From JANMZO01 sp963763135 (GTDB lineage Bacteria > Actinomycetota > Acidimicrobiia > Acidimicrobiales > JANYDT01): a DNA stretch of 64,000 nt. This document shows, piece after piece, positions 56,655 through 64,000 of this stretch. The notes beneath the pieces were generated by a model that did no database searches, was not told the origin of the DNA, and saw nothing but the letters and a program-made list of their open reading frames with translations. The stretch covers positions 62,001 to 126,000 of the forward strand of contig CAVXNJ010000002.1 of NCBI GenBank assembly GCA_963763135.1. Direction: 5' to 3'. The position numbers and the translations under genes were made by a program. How positions within the stretch are numbered: the stretch's first letter is position 1; each line of letters opens with the position of its first letter.

Positions 56655-57938
56655 ATGGCTCGCTTCGAAGAACACGTCCGTACCACTCGTCTCGATTCCG
56701 GGGTCACGGTGGTCACCGAGCACATGCCGAGTTCTCTCTCGGTCACCACCGGTGTCTGGGTGAATGTGGGTAGCCGCGACGAGCTCCCAGAGCAGGCCGG
56801 TTGCTCCCATTTCCTTGAGCATCTGCTCTTCAAGGGAACCGAATCGCGCAGCGCGCTCGACATCGCCCAGGCGATCGATGCCGTCGGCGGCGAGATGAAC
56901 GCCTACACCACGAAGGAATACACCGCGTTCTACACCCGCACCGTGGCCGACGACGCCGCGCTCAGCCTCGACATTCTCTGCGACATCATCAGCCGCCCGG
57001 CGCTTCGCTCCGACGAAGTCGACTCCGAGCGTCAGGTGATCCTTGAAGAGATTGCTATGCGCGCTGATGATCCTGGTGATCTGGTGCACGACGTGATCCA
57101 CGAATCCGTCTTCCCCGGCCATGGCTTGGGTCGCGACACTGCGGGCACCGCAGAAACCGTCGCGGCAACCACACGCGACCACATCGAAGACTTTCTTGAT
57201 AGTACGTATACGTACGATTCGATCGTTGTTGCTGCGGCCGGAGCGGTGGACCACGAGTCCACCGTGCAGCAGGTCAGCGAGCAGCTCCGGCGGCACACCT
57301 CCGACGGCGTTGGCGATCGGCATCGGCCCTCGGCGCCCAGAATCTCGTGCACCGTGGTGGAAGACGACACCGAGCAAACGCACATGGTCATTGCCTACCC
57401 GGGCATGAACCGCGACGATCCCGACCGCTTCGCCATGAGCGTCCTCGATCACGTGTTGGGCGGCGGGATGTCAAGCCGCCTGTTTCACGAGATCCGGGAG
57501 AAGCGCGGCCTCGCATACTCGGTTTACTCGTACCGGGCCTCCTACGCCGACGCAGGTTTCATCGGCATCTACGCCGGTACCGCACCCAAGCGTACGGTCG
57601 AAGTGCTCGACCTCATCGCGAGCGAACTGGAGCGGCTACGCATGCACGGCCTCACCGATGAAGAACTTCGGCGGGCCAAGGGTTCCGTTCGTGGAGCGAC
57701 CGCGCTGAGCCTGGAAGACTCCGGTGCCCGCATGACCCGTATCGGTCGAAGCCAACTCCTGATGGGGGAGATCACGCCGGTCGAGGAACTCCTCGCCAAG
57801 ACCGAGTCGGTGGAGTCCGCAGATATTCAACGGGTCATCGAGCGCTTCCTCGGCGGCCCGGCCTGCATCGCGGCGGTTGGCCCGTTATCAATGGCTGAAA
57901 TCGCCGACCATCCGCTACTTTCGGGACCCAGCAAATAG
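56655..57938 (+). CDS. M16-family zinc metallopeptidase (PepR/YmxG-like)
   Basis: A 427-residue pitrilysin-family protein. The inverted zinc motif HFLEH (about residues 53-57), with the distal Glu in ERQVILEEIAMR, is complete, and the C-terminal half has GGGMSSRLFHEIREKRGLAYSV. It normally follows pnp. It probably acts on peptides or signal peptides in the cytoplasm or at the membrane. Confidence 0.93.
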   Translation: MARFEEHVRTTRLDSGVTVVTEHMPSSLSVTTGVWVNVGSRDELPEQAGCSHFLEHLLFKGTESRSALDIAQAIDAVGGEMNAYTTKEYTAFYTRTVADDAALSLDILCDIISRPALRSDEVDSERQVILEEIAMRADDPGDLVHDVIHESVFPGHGLGRDTAGTAETVAATTRDHIEDFLDSTYTYDSIVVAAAGAVDHESTVQQVSEQLRRHTSDGVGDRHRPSAPRISCTVVEDDTEQTHMVIAYPGMNRDDPDRFAMSVLDHVLGGGMSSRLFHEIREKRGLAYSVYSYRASYADAGFIGIYAGTAPKRTVEVLDLIASELERLRMHGLTDEELRRAKGSVRGATALSLEDSGARMTRIGRSQLLMGEITPVEELLAKTESVESADIQRVIERFLGGPACIAAVGPLSMAEIADHPLLSGPSK

Positions 57939-57972
57939 CTGCCGGGCGGATCGCTCGAAAAAGGACCTTCAC

Positions 57973-58755
57973 ATGCGCGTTGTAGTTTTTGGAGCAGCTG
58001 GCCGGATGGGTGCCGAGGTGTGCCGCACGGTTCATGACGATCCTGACCTGGAGCTCGTTGCTGCTGTCGATCCGTTCCATGCGGGGAAGGATCTCCGGGC
58101 CGTCACGGGCGGCGTGCACATCAACGGCATGCAGATCGCGGCCACCGCCGACGAGATCCTCACGACCAAGCCCGATGTCTGCGTCGACTTCACGCACCTC
58201 GACGCGGCGGTGCCGAACATCCTGTGGTGTGCGGCCAACGGCATCCATTGCGTGGTCGGCACCACCGGGTTCACCGAAGCCCACCTGGCCTCCTTCCGGG
58301 AAGCGTTCACGAAGAGCAACCTGCTGATCGCGGCGAACTTCGCGATCGGGGCGATTCTGATGATGCGATTTGCCGAGCAGGCCGCGCCGTACTTCGAAAC
58401 CGCTGAGGTCATCGAGTTCCACCACGACCAGAAGATCGACGCACCATCGGGCACGGCCATGGCCACTGTCGCCCGCATGGCCGCGGCCAAGAGCGTGTGG
58501 GCCGAGGATCCGACCAAGAAGGAAGTGCTGCCGGGGAGCCGTGGCGGCAAGGGTGCTGCTGACATTCGCGTCCACGCGGTCCGGATGCGCGGCATGGTGG
58601 CGAGTCAGGAAGTGATCCTGGGCACGACCGGCCAGACGCTCGTGATCCGCCACGACACGACCGATCGCACGAGCTTCATGCCCGGTGTGCTGATCGGCGT
58701 GAAGAAGATCGCTGCGCATCCCGGCGTGACGATCGGCCTCGACAGCTACCTGTAG
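57973..58755 (+). CDS. dapB: 4-hydroxy-tetrahydrodipicolinate reductase
   Basis: DapB reduces the dapA product in lysine/diaminopimelate synthesis. NAD(P)-binding GAAGRMGAEV at the start, VVGTTGFTEAH, and the catalytic EFHHDQKIDAPSGTA (His pair and Lys) are all present. 260 residues. AAGGA upstream. dapA lies about 4.9 kb downstream with unrelated genes between. Confidence 0.96.
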   Translation: MRVVVFGAAGRMGAEVCRTVHDDPDLELVAAVDPFHAGKDLRAVTGGVHINGMQIAATADEILTTKPDVCVDFTHLDAAVPNILWCAANGIHCVVGTTGFTEAHLASFREAFTKSNLLIAANFAIGAILMMRFAEQAAPYFETAEVIEFHHDQKIDAPSGTAMATVARMAAAKSVWAEDPTKKEVLPGSRGGKGAADIRVHAVRMRGMVASQEVILGTTGQTLVIRHDTTDRTSFMPGVLIGVKKIAAHPGVTIGLDSYL

Positions 58756-58785
58756 GTTCCGGCCGGCGCGGCTGTCCGGCTGTCC

Positions 58786-58804
58786 GTCGGGTTGCCGACC
58801 CGAC
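58786..58804. terminator. Hairpin between convergent genes
   Basis: GTCGGGT pairs with ACCCGAC around a five-base loop, 30 bases after dapB and six before the end of the minus-strand membrane protein gene. Confidence 0.5.
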
Positions 58805-58809
58805 CGCTC

Positions 58810-59481
58810 TTACTTCTTGAAGAAGCCCTTCACGGCGCCGGCGCGCTTTGAACCGATGCGCAGCACGATGATGACCGTCGTCGTGACCGTTAGTACCAAC
58901 AGCCACTTCGAGTACTTTGCGTTGAAGCTCAGGAACGAAGTGATTGGACCTTCGATCTGCTTGGCGAAGATACGCAACGCAAGAACGACGAGGAACGTGC
59001 CGATCACGTCGAGGGTGAAGAAACGCTTCGGATTGAGTCGGGCCGCTCCGGCCAATACACAGATGATCGGTCCGGCGAAGAACAGTGCCATCACGGTGCC
59101 CGCCTTCACGAAGAAGTTGCGCGTCGAGTCCATGGCCGGCTTGCCGAGGGCGTCTTCGAAGAACGAAATGGCCTTGTCGCCGTAGATCCAGCCGAGCATG
59201 AAGTAGATCGGGTCGGACGCGAGCAGGCGGATCACGCCGATGCCCATAAATGGCGCAAAGTCGACATTCGGCGACGCAACCACCATGTAGCGGTACCGCG
59301 GCGACAGCGCCATGAGCGTGAGCGGGTGGTTCTTCAGCAATTCCGGAGCAGCGCCGCCGGTGGCGAAACCGAGTATCCACAACCCGGCCACACAGGCAAT
59401 GAGCACCCCGCCAAGCCACTTCGGATGGCCGCTGGAGTCGAGGGCCGTGAGGCCGTCGTGCCCGTTGTCGTCGTCAGTCAT
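58810..59481 (-). CDS. Membrane protein of unknown function
   Basis: A 223-residue protein with four or five spans (WLGGVLIACVAGLWILGFATG; GTVMALFFAGPIICVLAGAA; FFTLDVIGTFLVVLALRIFA; WLLVLTVTTTVIIVLRIG) and a Lys-rich C-terminus. MALSPRYRYMVVASPNVDFAPFMGIG resembles DedA/VTT-type loops, but I cannot assign it to that family. Confidence 0.75.
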   Translation of the reverse strand: MTDDDNGHDGLTALDSSGHPKWLGGVLIACVAGLWILGFATGGAAPELLKNHPLTLMALSPRYRYMVVASPNVDFAPFMGIGVIRLLASDPIYFMLGWIYGDKAISFFEDALGKPAMDSTRNFFVKAGTVMALFFAGPIICVLAGAARLNPKRFFTLDVIGTFLVVLALRIFAKQIEGPITSFLSFNAKYSKWLLVLTVTTTVIIVLRIGSKRAGAVKGFFKK

Positions 59482-59550
59482 GATCCAACGACGCTAGTGC
59501 GAGTTACGCATCAGATGGTGACGAAGCCTCCAGCCCGCGCACCTCGGTGG

Positions 59551-59580
59551 CACCACCCGGCACCACCCGGCACCACCCGG
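59551..59580. repeat. 10-bp tandem repeat, three units
   Basis: CACCACCCGG is repeated three times in the gap between the membrane protein and desaturase genes. Confidence 0.7.
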
Positions 59581-59587
59581 CGCCCGT

Positions 59588-60604
59588 CTACGCCGGCTGG
59601 CCGACCTTCGCCGCGGCGACGTCTTGGGTCGCAGCGGCCTCGCGGCTCGTGAGCCGGCGCCACAGCGCCATGTAGTTCTCGTAGACGAGACCTTCGGGGA
59701 AGTACCCGGCCGCTTCCAGTTCGGCGTGGAAACGGGGAAGGTTGCGCCAGGTCACTCCGGCGTCGAGGTGGTGGGCGACGTGCCATCCCGTGTGGAAGGG
59801 GACCATCCAGAAGCGGGCCATGAGGCTCTGCTTGCAATGGTGGGTGATGAGTCGCTCGTCGGAACTGGCCTGCATGCCACCGTGCTCGGCGATCGCACGC
59901 AGCCGGTTGATGACCCGCCAAACCGTCATCCACGGGGCGAACCACAGCACCGGGTAGGCCCACCAACCGACCGTCAGCGTCAATACGACGATCAAAACGA
60001 TCTGTGCGCTTAGGATCTTGACGACCGACATGCGGGCGACCGGATTCCTAAGTCCACGTAGCAATCCGCGGAAGATCTTGAGTCCGGACTCGCCGAAGGC
60101 GTCACGGCGCAGCTTTCGCTTGAACGACGCCTTGGTGATCGGATATCCGGCGTAGAGCGACTTGTCGGGCTCATCGGGGCCGAGGGCATCGCGGTGATGC
60201 GCCATGTGCGAGCGGCGGTAGGCACCTTGCGACACGAAGGTCGGAGCGTTCACGAGCCAGATGCCGGCGAAGTCGTTGATCTTCTGGCTCGAGAACAACA
60301 GGCGATGCGCCGACTCGTGACCGAGAATGCCGAACAGGCCATGACCGCGGCCCATAAGTACGAAGACCGCGATCCACAGCGGCCACCAACCCGTCTGTGA
60401 CACAACCCACTGGGTGGCGAGGATGAGGCCGAGCGTCTGCGCCCACACCGACGCGAGCGTGATCGCGTTGCGGAAGTTTTCTATGTGGCGTAACTCGCCC
60501 CGGAGCGGCATGACCGCCATGCCCTTGGCGTTCAATCGATCGGTCGGAAGAACCGCGGGGAGAAGGCGGGGGTCGGGCAACATAGTGGTGGCCATGCGAT
60601 TCAT
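59588..60604 (-). CDS. Fatty acid desaturase
   Basis: A 338-residue membrane di-iron desaturase. The three His boxes are GHESAH, HMAHHRD and HVAHHLD, with membrane spans between. ATG 60604 is chosen; the longer frame runs back through the divergent regulator. The start lies only 18 bases from the regulator's ATG, so the mRNA is probably leaderless. Likely adjusts membrane lipid unsaturation. Confidence 0.9.
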   Translation of the reverse strand: MNRMATTMLPDPRLLPAVLPTDRLNAKGMAVMPLRGELRHIENFRNAITLASVWAQTLGLILATQWVVSQTGWWPLWIAVFVLMGRGHGLFGILGHESAHRLLFSSQKINDFAGIWLVNAPTFVSQGAYRRSHMAHHRDALGPDEPDKSLYAGYPITKASFKRKLRRDAFGESGLKIFRGLLRGLRNPVARMSVVKILSAQIVLIVVLTLTVGWWAYPVLWFAPWMTVWRVINRLRAIAEHGGMQASSDERLITHHCKQSLMARFWMVPFHTGWHVAHHLDAGVTWRNLPRFHAELEAAGYFPEGLVYENYMALWRRLTSREAAATQDVAAAKVGQPA

Positions 60605-60622
60605 ATTACATTCTTTGGACAA
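60605..60622. promoter_or_regulatory. 18-base divergent promoter region
   Basis: The two start codons are separated by 18 AT-rich bases. Promoters of both genes must overlap each other's coding sequence or start leaderless transcripts, so binding of one regulator here could control both. Confidence 0.45.
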
Positions 60623-61435
60623 ATGACGAAAGTCCGTAACAACGAGTCGGGTCCGGCCGACGAACCGGTGACCCTTCGACCGCTGAGCGCGAGGTCGGTC
60701 ATCGCCAGCACGCTCCTCGGGACGCGTCCGCCGTCGCTCCCCGGGCGGCAACTCGTCCGGTCCTGCGAAATCCTTGGTATAGCCGGGGGGACCGCCCGGG
60801 TGGCGATGACGCGCATGGTTGCGACCGGTGAACTCGAGGCCGACGATGGCCGGTACACGCTCATCGGTCCGCTGCGTGAGCGGCAACGACGACAGGACGA
60901 AAGCCTTCGGGGAATCTCCGGCGTGGCGGACCCCACGACCGACGGCACCTGGTCGATGTTCGTGATCGACGGCTCCGGATCGCGCTCGGCGGGGGAACGG
61001 TCCTCGCTCCGGGCTGCGCTGCTGCGCTATCGCTACGGGGAAGTCCGGGAAGGGGTCTGGGCGCGGCCGGCGAACCTCGGCGACCGCACCCAAGCGCTGG
61101 AGGTGATTTCCCCTAACGCCACACACTGGATCGCGACCCCTGACGACGCGAAGGTGCTGGTCGACGCCCTGTGGGATCTCGACGCCTGGTCGATCGAAGC
61201 CGCCCGGTTACGCAACGCCATGAGGAAAGGGCAGCGAGACCTCGACGCGGCGGTCGCCGCGTCGTTGCCGGAGAACTTCGCCCTGGATGCCGCCGTGATC
61301 CGCCATCTTCAGGCCGATCCGCTGCTTCCGGCCTCGCTGCTTCCCGATAACTGGCCCGGTCGGGAACTGCGGGCTGAACACGCGACGTTCGACGCAGCAT
61401 TCAATCGCGTGTGGCGCGCCGCGCTGAAAGCATGA
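60623..61435 (+). CDS. PaaX-family transcriptional regulator
   Basis: A 270-residue PaaX-like protein: an N-terminal winged helix (SARSVIASTLLGTRPPSLPG; GIAGGTARVAMTRMVATGEL) and the PaaX middle and C-terminal domains (RAALLRYRYGEVREGVWARP). Known members repress catabolic genes through acyl-CoA ligands. Its divergent position suggests control of the desaturase, perhaps sensing fatty acyl-CoA; this is inference. Confidence 0.82.
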   Translation: MTKVRNNESGPADEPVTLRPLSARSVIASTLLGTRPPSLPGRQLVRSCEILGIAGGTARVAMTRMVATGELEADDGRYTLIGPLRERQRRQDESLRGISGVADPTTDGTWSMFVIDGSGSRSAGERSSLRAALLRYRYGEVREGVWARPANLGDRTQALEVISPNATHWIATPDDAKVLVDALWDLDAWSIEAARLRNAMRKGQRDLDAAVAASLPENFALDAAVIRHLQADPLLPASLLPDNWPGRELRAEHATFDAAFNRVWRAALKA

Positions 61436-61580
61436 CGATGACCATGGGGCGCCGGCGGCAACTCGTTGTCACCGTTCTCTCAGGACATTGCCGTTACGCT
61501 TCGCACGGGTCATCTTCTCCCGACCCGTCTGACGCTCGACGAAGTTTCGCACCGAGATTCACATTGAGACTCGCACTGAC

Positions 61581-62435
61581 ATGAAATCCCGATCCTCCAC
61601 CGCCGCTATCACGACGTTCCTGTTGATGTTCGCGTTCGGGTTTGCCGGTGCGTTCGCTGTCGTCCAGCAGAAGAACAAGTCCGACGTGGTCGTGGTCGAC
61701 ACCACTGACGCCGGAGTTGACACCGCTGCCGTCGATACGACGATTGCCCTGGGGCTCGACACGACGATCGCGGATACCTCCGTTGCCGACACGACCGAGG
61801 CGCCACCTGAAACGGATCCGCCGACCACCGCCCCCAAGCCGACAATCCCTGCGGCCCGGTCCGAGCCGCCGATTTCGACCGACGGCGCGTTCCTCTCGAC
61901 CCCGGACTCACCCGAACCCCGGCAGTACAACCCCGACGACGCCTGCAACAGCCTCGCCCGCACCGGGTCTTCCGACGTCTGTGCGACCATCGGTATCGGT
62001 GACGCGACCTTCGCCTGGGTGTTCGAGAGCGGGGGAGAGGGTGTGGACCTCCTCGCGGCCGACGCGGACCTGCCCGATGTGTACACGGTGCAACTGCGGG
62101 CAAACGGCCTCCCGGCTCAGCCGCCCCGCATCGTCGACGTGACCGGCGACGGCCAGGACGACATCGTGCTCGGCTGGCGCAACGACGACGGCCTCCTGAA
62201 CGTCGACATCGTCGAAGCCCGCGGCCGCTCACTCGTGGTCACGCTGCACCTCGAACTCGTCGACGGGCGGGTTTCCGCTGGTGGCGGATCACTCGACGTG
62301 TGGAACGGCGTCCCCCAGCCGGGCGACGACCCGGCCAATCCGAGCAGCTTCGACCGCTGGAGCTACGAAAAGCGTGGTGGTCGCTGGGTTGCCACCGCCG
62401 AGCGAGACGACAACCCGCCGAGCGGCCAGATCTAG
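61581..62435 (+). CDS. Membrane-anchored exported protein with acidic Thr-rich stalk
   Basis: A 284-residue protein: N-terminal anchor (FLLMFAFGFAGAFAVV), a VDTT/DTT-rich stalk to about residue 100, then a globular domain with VTGDGQDDIVLGWR, a calcium-type FG-GAP/VCBS-like loop. No enzymatic motif. Probably a cell-envelope protein. ATG 61581; bases 61436-61580 show no other gene. Confidence 0.65.
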   Translation: MKSRSSTAAITTFLLMFAFGFAGAFAVVQQKNKSDVVVVDTTDAGVDTAAVDTTIALGLDTTIADTSVADTTEAPPETDPPTTAPKPTIPAARSEPPISTDGAFLSTPDSPEPRQYNPDDACNSLARTGSSDVCATIGIGDATFAWVFESGGEGVDLLAADADLPDVYTVQLRANGLPAQPPRIVDVTGDGQDDIVLGWRNDDGLLNVDIVEARGRSLVVTLHLELVDGRVSAGGGSLDVWNGVPQPGDDPANPSSFDRWSYEKRGGRWVATAERDDNPPSGQI

Positions 62436-62508
62436 CGGGTTCGCCGTGGGAGTGGGTGCAGTTCGGCAGCCCGGGGCTGAGCGAATGCACCCACTCCCTT
62501 TCAGATCC

Positions 62509-62680
62509 GTCTACCGACGGTGACAGCCGTCAATGTGATCGTTCACTGTGCTTGAGCCCCCGGGTTCCGGGTCACGTCTACCGACGGTGACAGCCGTCAA
62601 TGTGATCGTTCACTGTGCTTGAGCCCGGTTCCGGGTCACGTCTACCGACGGTGCAGCCGTCAGATCGTTCACCATGCCGG
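62509..62680. repeat. 65-bp tandem repeat derived from the 3' end of tag
   Basis: GTCTACCGACGGTG starts units at 62509, 62576 and 62640 (periods 67 and 64). The third unit is inside tag. On the minus strand the two downstream units encode VNDHIDGCHRR followed by a stop, the expected ending of a Tag protein, while the in-gene unit lacks five bases of this. Confidence 0.8.
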
Positions 62681-63215
62681 AACTCTGCATGAACGCGTAC
62701 ATCGTCGTCGGTCCCACGAAGCGGAATCCAAGCTTCTTCAACGCCTTCGACATGGCTTTGGACTCAGCGGTCTCGGCTTGAATCGGCTCGTCGAGTTCGA
62801 TGCCGGCTTTGCGATCGGTCGGTGCGAAGGACCACACGAACTCGTCGAGCGACTCGCCGCGGTCCAACATGGCGGCGGCCATTTGGGCGTTGGAGATCGC
62901 CGCGTTGATCTTGGCCCCGTTGCGAATGACGCCAGGGTTCGCCATGAGCCGGGCGACGTCGGCTTCACCGAACCGGGCGACGGTTTCGATGTCGAAGTTG
63001 GAGAACGCTTCCCGGAAGGTCTCGCGCTTGCGAAGGATCGTGATCCAGGACAACCCGGCCTGCATGCCTTCGAGCGTGATCTTCTCGAAGACCTTGTTCT
63101 CGCCGTGGAGGGTCACACCCCATTCGGTGTCGTGATAGCGCTGGTACAGGTCGTCGCTTGCGCACCAGGAGCAGCGAACGATGCCGTCGGAACCGGTATG
63201 GAGTCGGTCAGCCAT
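62610..63215 (-). CDS. tag: DNA-3-methyladenine glycosylase I with altered C-terminus
   Basis: Tag excises 3-methyladenine from alkylated DNA. The core is clear: RCSWCASDDLYQRYHDTEWG, GLSWITILRKRETFREAF, GFRFVGPTTMYAFMQSSGMVND. Tag proteins bind zinc through an N-terminal Cys and His (both present: RCSW and YHD) and a C-terminal His and Cys (VNDH...GC). Here the C-terminus reads VNDLTAAPSV, so both C-terminal ligands are lost through small deletions. ATG 63215 is the family-like start; the frame is open to ATG 63566 with a disordered repeat extension. Confidence 0.85.
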   Translation of the reverse strand: MADRLHTGSDGIVRCSWCASDDLYQRYHDTEWGVTLHGENKVFEKITLEGMQAGLSWITILRKRETFREAFSNFDIETVARFGEADVARLMANPGVIRNGAKINAAISNAQMAAAMLDRGESLDEFVWSFAPTDRKAGIELDEPIQAETAESKAMSKALKKLGFRFVGPTTMYAFMQSSGMVNDLTAAPSVDVTRNRAQAQ

Positions 63216-63263
63216 GATGTGATCCTGGCACGTTGAGGCGACTGGCTCGCCACGGAGAGGTCG

Positions 63264-63530
63264 CTCCGGAGTCGTTTTTGTTTCCGGTGGGTAGGTTTTC
63301 GGCTCCGGAGCGGTGTTGTCCGCGGCGGGTTTGGTCGCTCCGGAGTCGCCGGGAGTCGTTTCGTCGCTTGGGGGTCGACTTTTCGGCTCCGGAGCGGTGT
63401 TGTCGGTGGTGGGTTTGGCCGGTCTAGGTCGCTCTGGAGTCGTTTCGTCGCTTGGGGGTCGACTTTTCGGCTCCGGAGCGGTGTTGTCCGCGGCGGGCTT
63501 GGTCGCTCCGGAGTCGCCGGGAGTCGCCGG
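63264..63530. repeat. 84-bp tandem repeat upstream of tag, frame-preserving
   Basis: CGGCTCCGGAGCGGTGTTGTC recurs at 63300, 63384 and 63468, exactly 84 bases apart (28 codons). On the minus strand the repeats encode Pro/Thr/Glu/Lys-rich sequence (DNTAPEPKSRPPSDETTP) in frame with tag from ATG 63566. It may be a disordered N-terminal extension of Tag or a non-coding minisatellite. Nothing else is seen in 63216-63652 apart from the dapA leader. Confidence 0.75.
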
Positions 63531-63652
63531 GCGCCGACCCTTGGGAAACCGAGCCGTGCGACTCATCGGGCGTCACCCACTAGAGTTCACGGGCAACACA
63601 GCGACGTCGGAAAACGGCGCTCGGATACGCCGCAGGAAAGAAGATCTTAAAG

Positions 63653-64000
63653 ATGGCCAGATTTGGTGAAGTTCTAACGGCAATGGTCACCCCCTTCGAT
63701 GCGAACGGAGCGCTCGATCTCGACGCTGCTCAGGTCCTCGCCAAGTGGCTGGTCGACCGAGGCAACGACGGCCTGGTCGTGGCCGGGACCACGGGGGAAT
63801 CGCCGACCCTGACCGACCAGGAGCAGCTCGACCTGGTGAAGGCGGTCTGCGAAGCGGTGAACGTGCCGGTAATTGCAGGAGCGGGCTCAAACGACACGCC
63901 CCACGCAATCCATCTCACGAAGGCGATGGCCGGGCTCGGGGCCGCCGGCGTGCTCTCCGTGACCCCGTATTACAACCGTCCGTCACAGGTTGGCATCGCC
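63653..64000 (+). CDS. dapA: 4-hydroxy-tetrahydrodipicolinate synthase, 3' end outside window
   Basis: The first 116 residues of DapA, which condenses pyruvate with aspartate semialdehyde at the entry to lysine/diaminopimelate synthesis. LTAMVTPFDANGALD, LVVAGTTGESPTLTDQE (the G-T-T-G-E active-site loop) and AGAGSNDTPHAI are typical, and VTPYYNRPSQ carries the catalytic Tyr. GGAAAG lies upstream of ATG 63653. Confidence 0.96.
   Translation, partial: MARFGEVLTAMVTPFDANGALDLDAAQVLAKWLVDRGNDGLVVAGTTGESPTLTDQEQLDLVKAVCEAVNVPVIAGAGSNDTPHAIHLTKAMAGLGAAGVLSVTPYYNRPSQVGIA

Noticed and set aside
56568..57452. N-terminal extension of the esterase frame
   Set aside because: It is antisense to the M16 peptidase gene; the membrane anchor begins only near 56540.

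Overview
The window is high-GC actinobacterial chromosome. The translation genes, dapB/dapA, many GTG/TTG starts, Thr/Ser/Asp-rich surface and lipoproteins, a CoxB carrying cytochrome c, and an ECF42-type sigma factor all fit an Acidimicrobiia-like (Ilumatobacter/Microthrix-type) organism. That placement is inference from gene content and style, not from a marker search. No rRNA, tRNA, CRISPR array or phage module was seen.

Layout. 1-3081: 3' part of a large repeat-built exported protein. 3369-13318: translation/RNA block rimP-nusA-ylxR-infB-DUF503-rbfA-nrnA-truB-ribF, all on +. 13319-52010: about 38.7 kb of accessory DNA lying between ribF and rpsO, which are neighbours in many actinobacteria. 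52011-64000: the block resumes with rpsO-pnp-M16 peptidase-dapB, then a membrane protein, a fatty acid desaturase with a divergent PaaX-like regulator, tag, and the start of dapA.

The accessory segment holds: two WXG100-like proteins; an AI-2E-family permease; a minus-strand caa3-type cytochrome oxidase operon (coxB, coxA/coxC, small membrane protein, ctaG); a minus-strand sugar ABC importer with a Gfo/Idh/MocA oxidoreductase; a 13-kb plus-strand operon (GntR regulator, BMP-type ABC importer, two biuret-hydrolase-like cysteine hydrolases, an allophanate-hydrolase-like amidase, DUF2877, FdrA, DUF1116) that looks like import and breakdown of a ureide or purine-derived compound for nitrogen; a small MITE-like element; a lipoprotein; an SOS-type DUF222/HNH gene; DUF4259 paralogs; a 60-bp tandem array; a YCII/ECF42 pair; MarR-MFS; aldo/keto reductase and flavin monooxygenase; DinB-like proteins and a serine hydrolase.

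Two window-wide patterns stand out. (1) At least eleven genes are interrupted by a reading-frame change. Where the join can be resolved it always needs the reader to skip one nucleotide (+1), or two; none needs a lone -1. Insertion-type assembly error is the simplest explanation, but recoding should be excluded. (2) Short tandem repeats are frequent, both between genes and as in-frame insertions inside enzymes. Genes marked as frameshifted below are described as the joined product.
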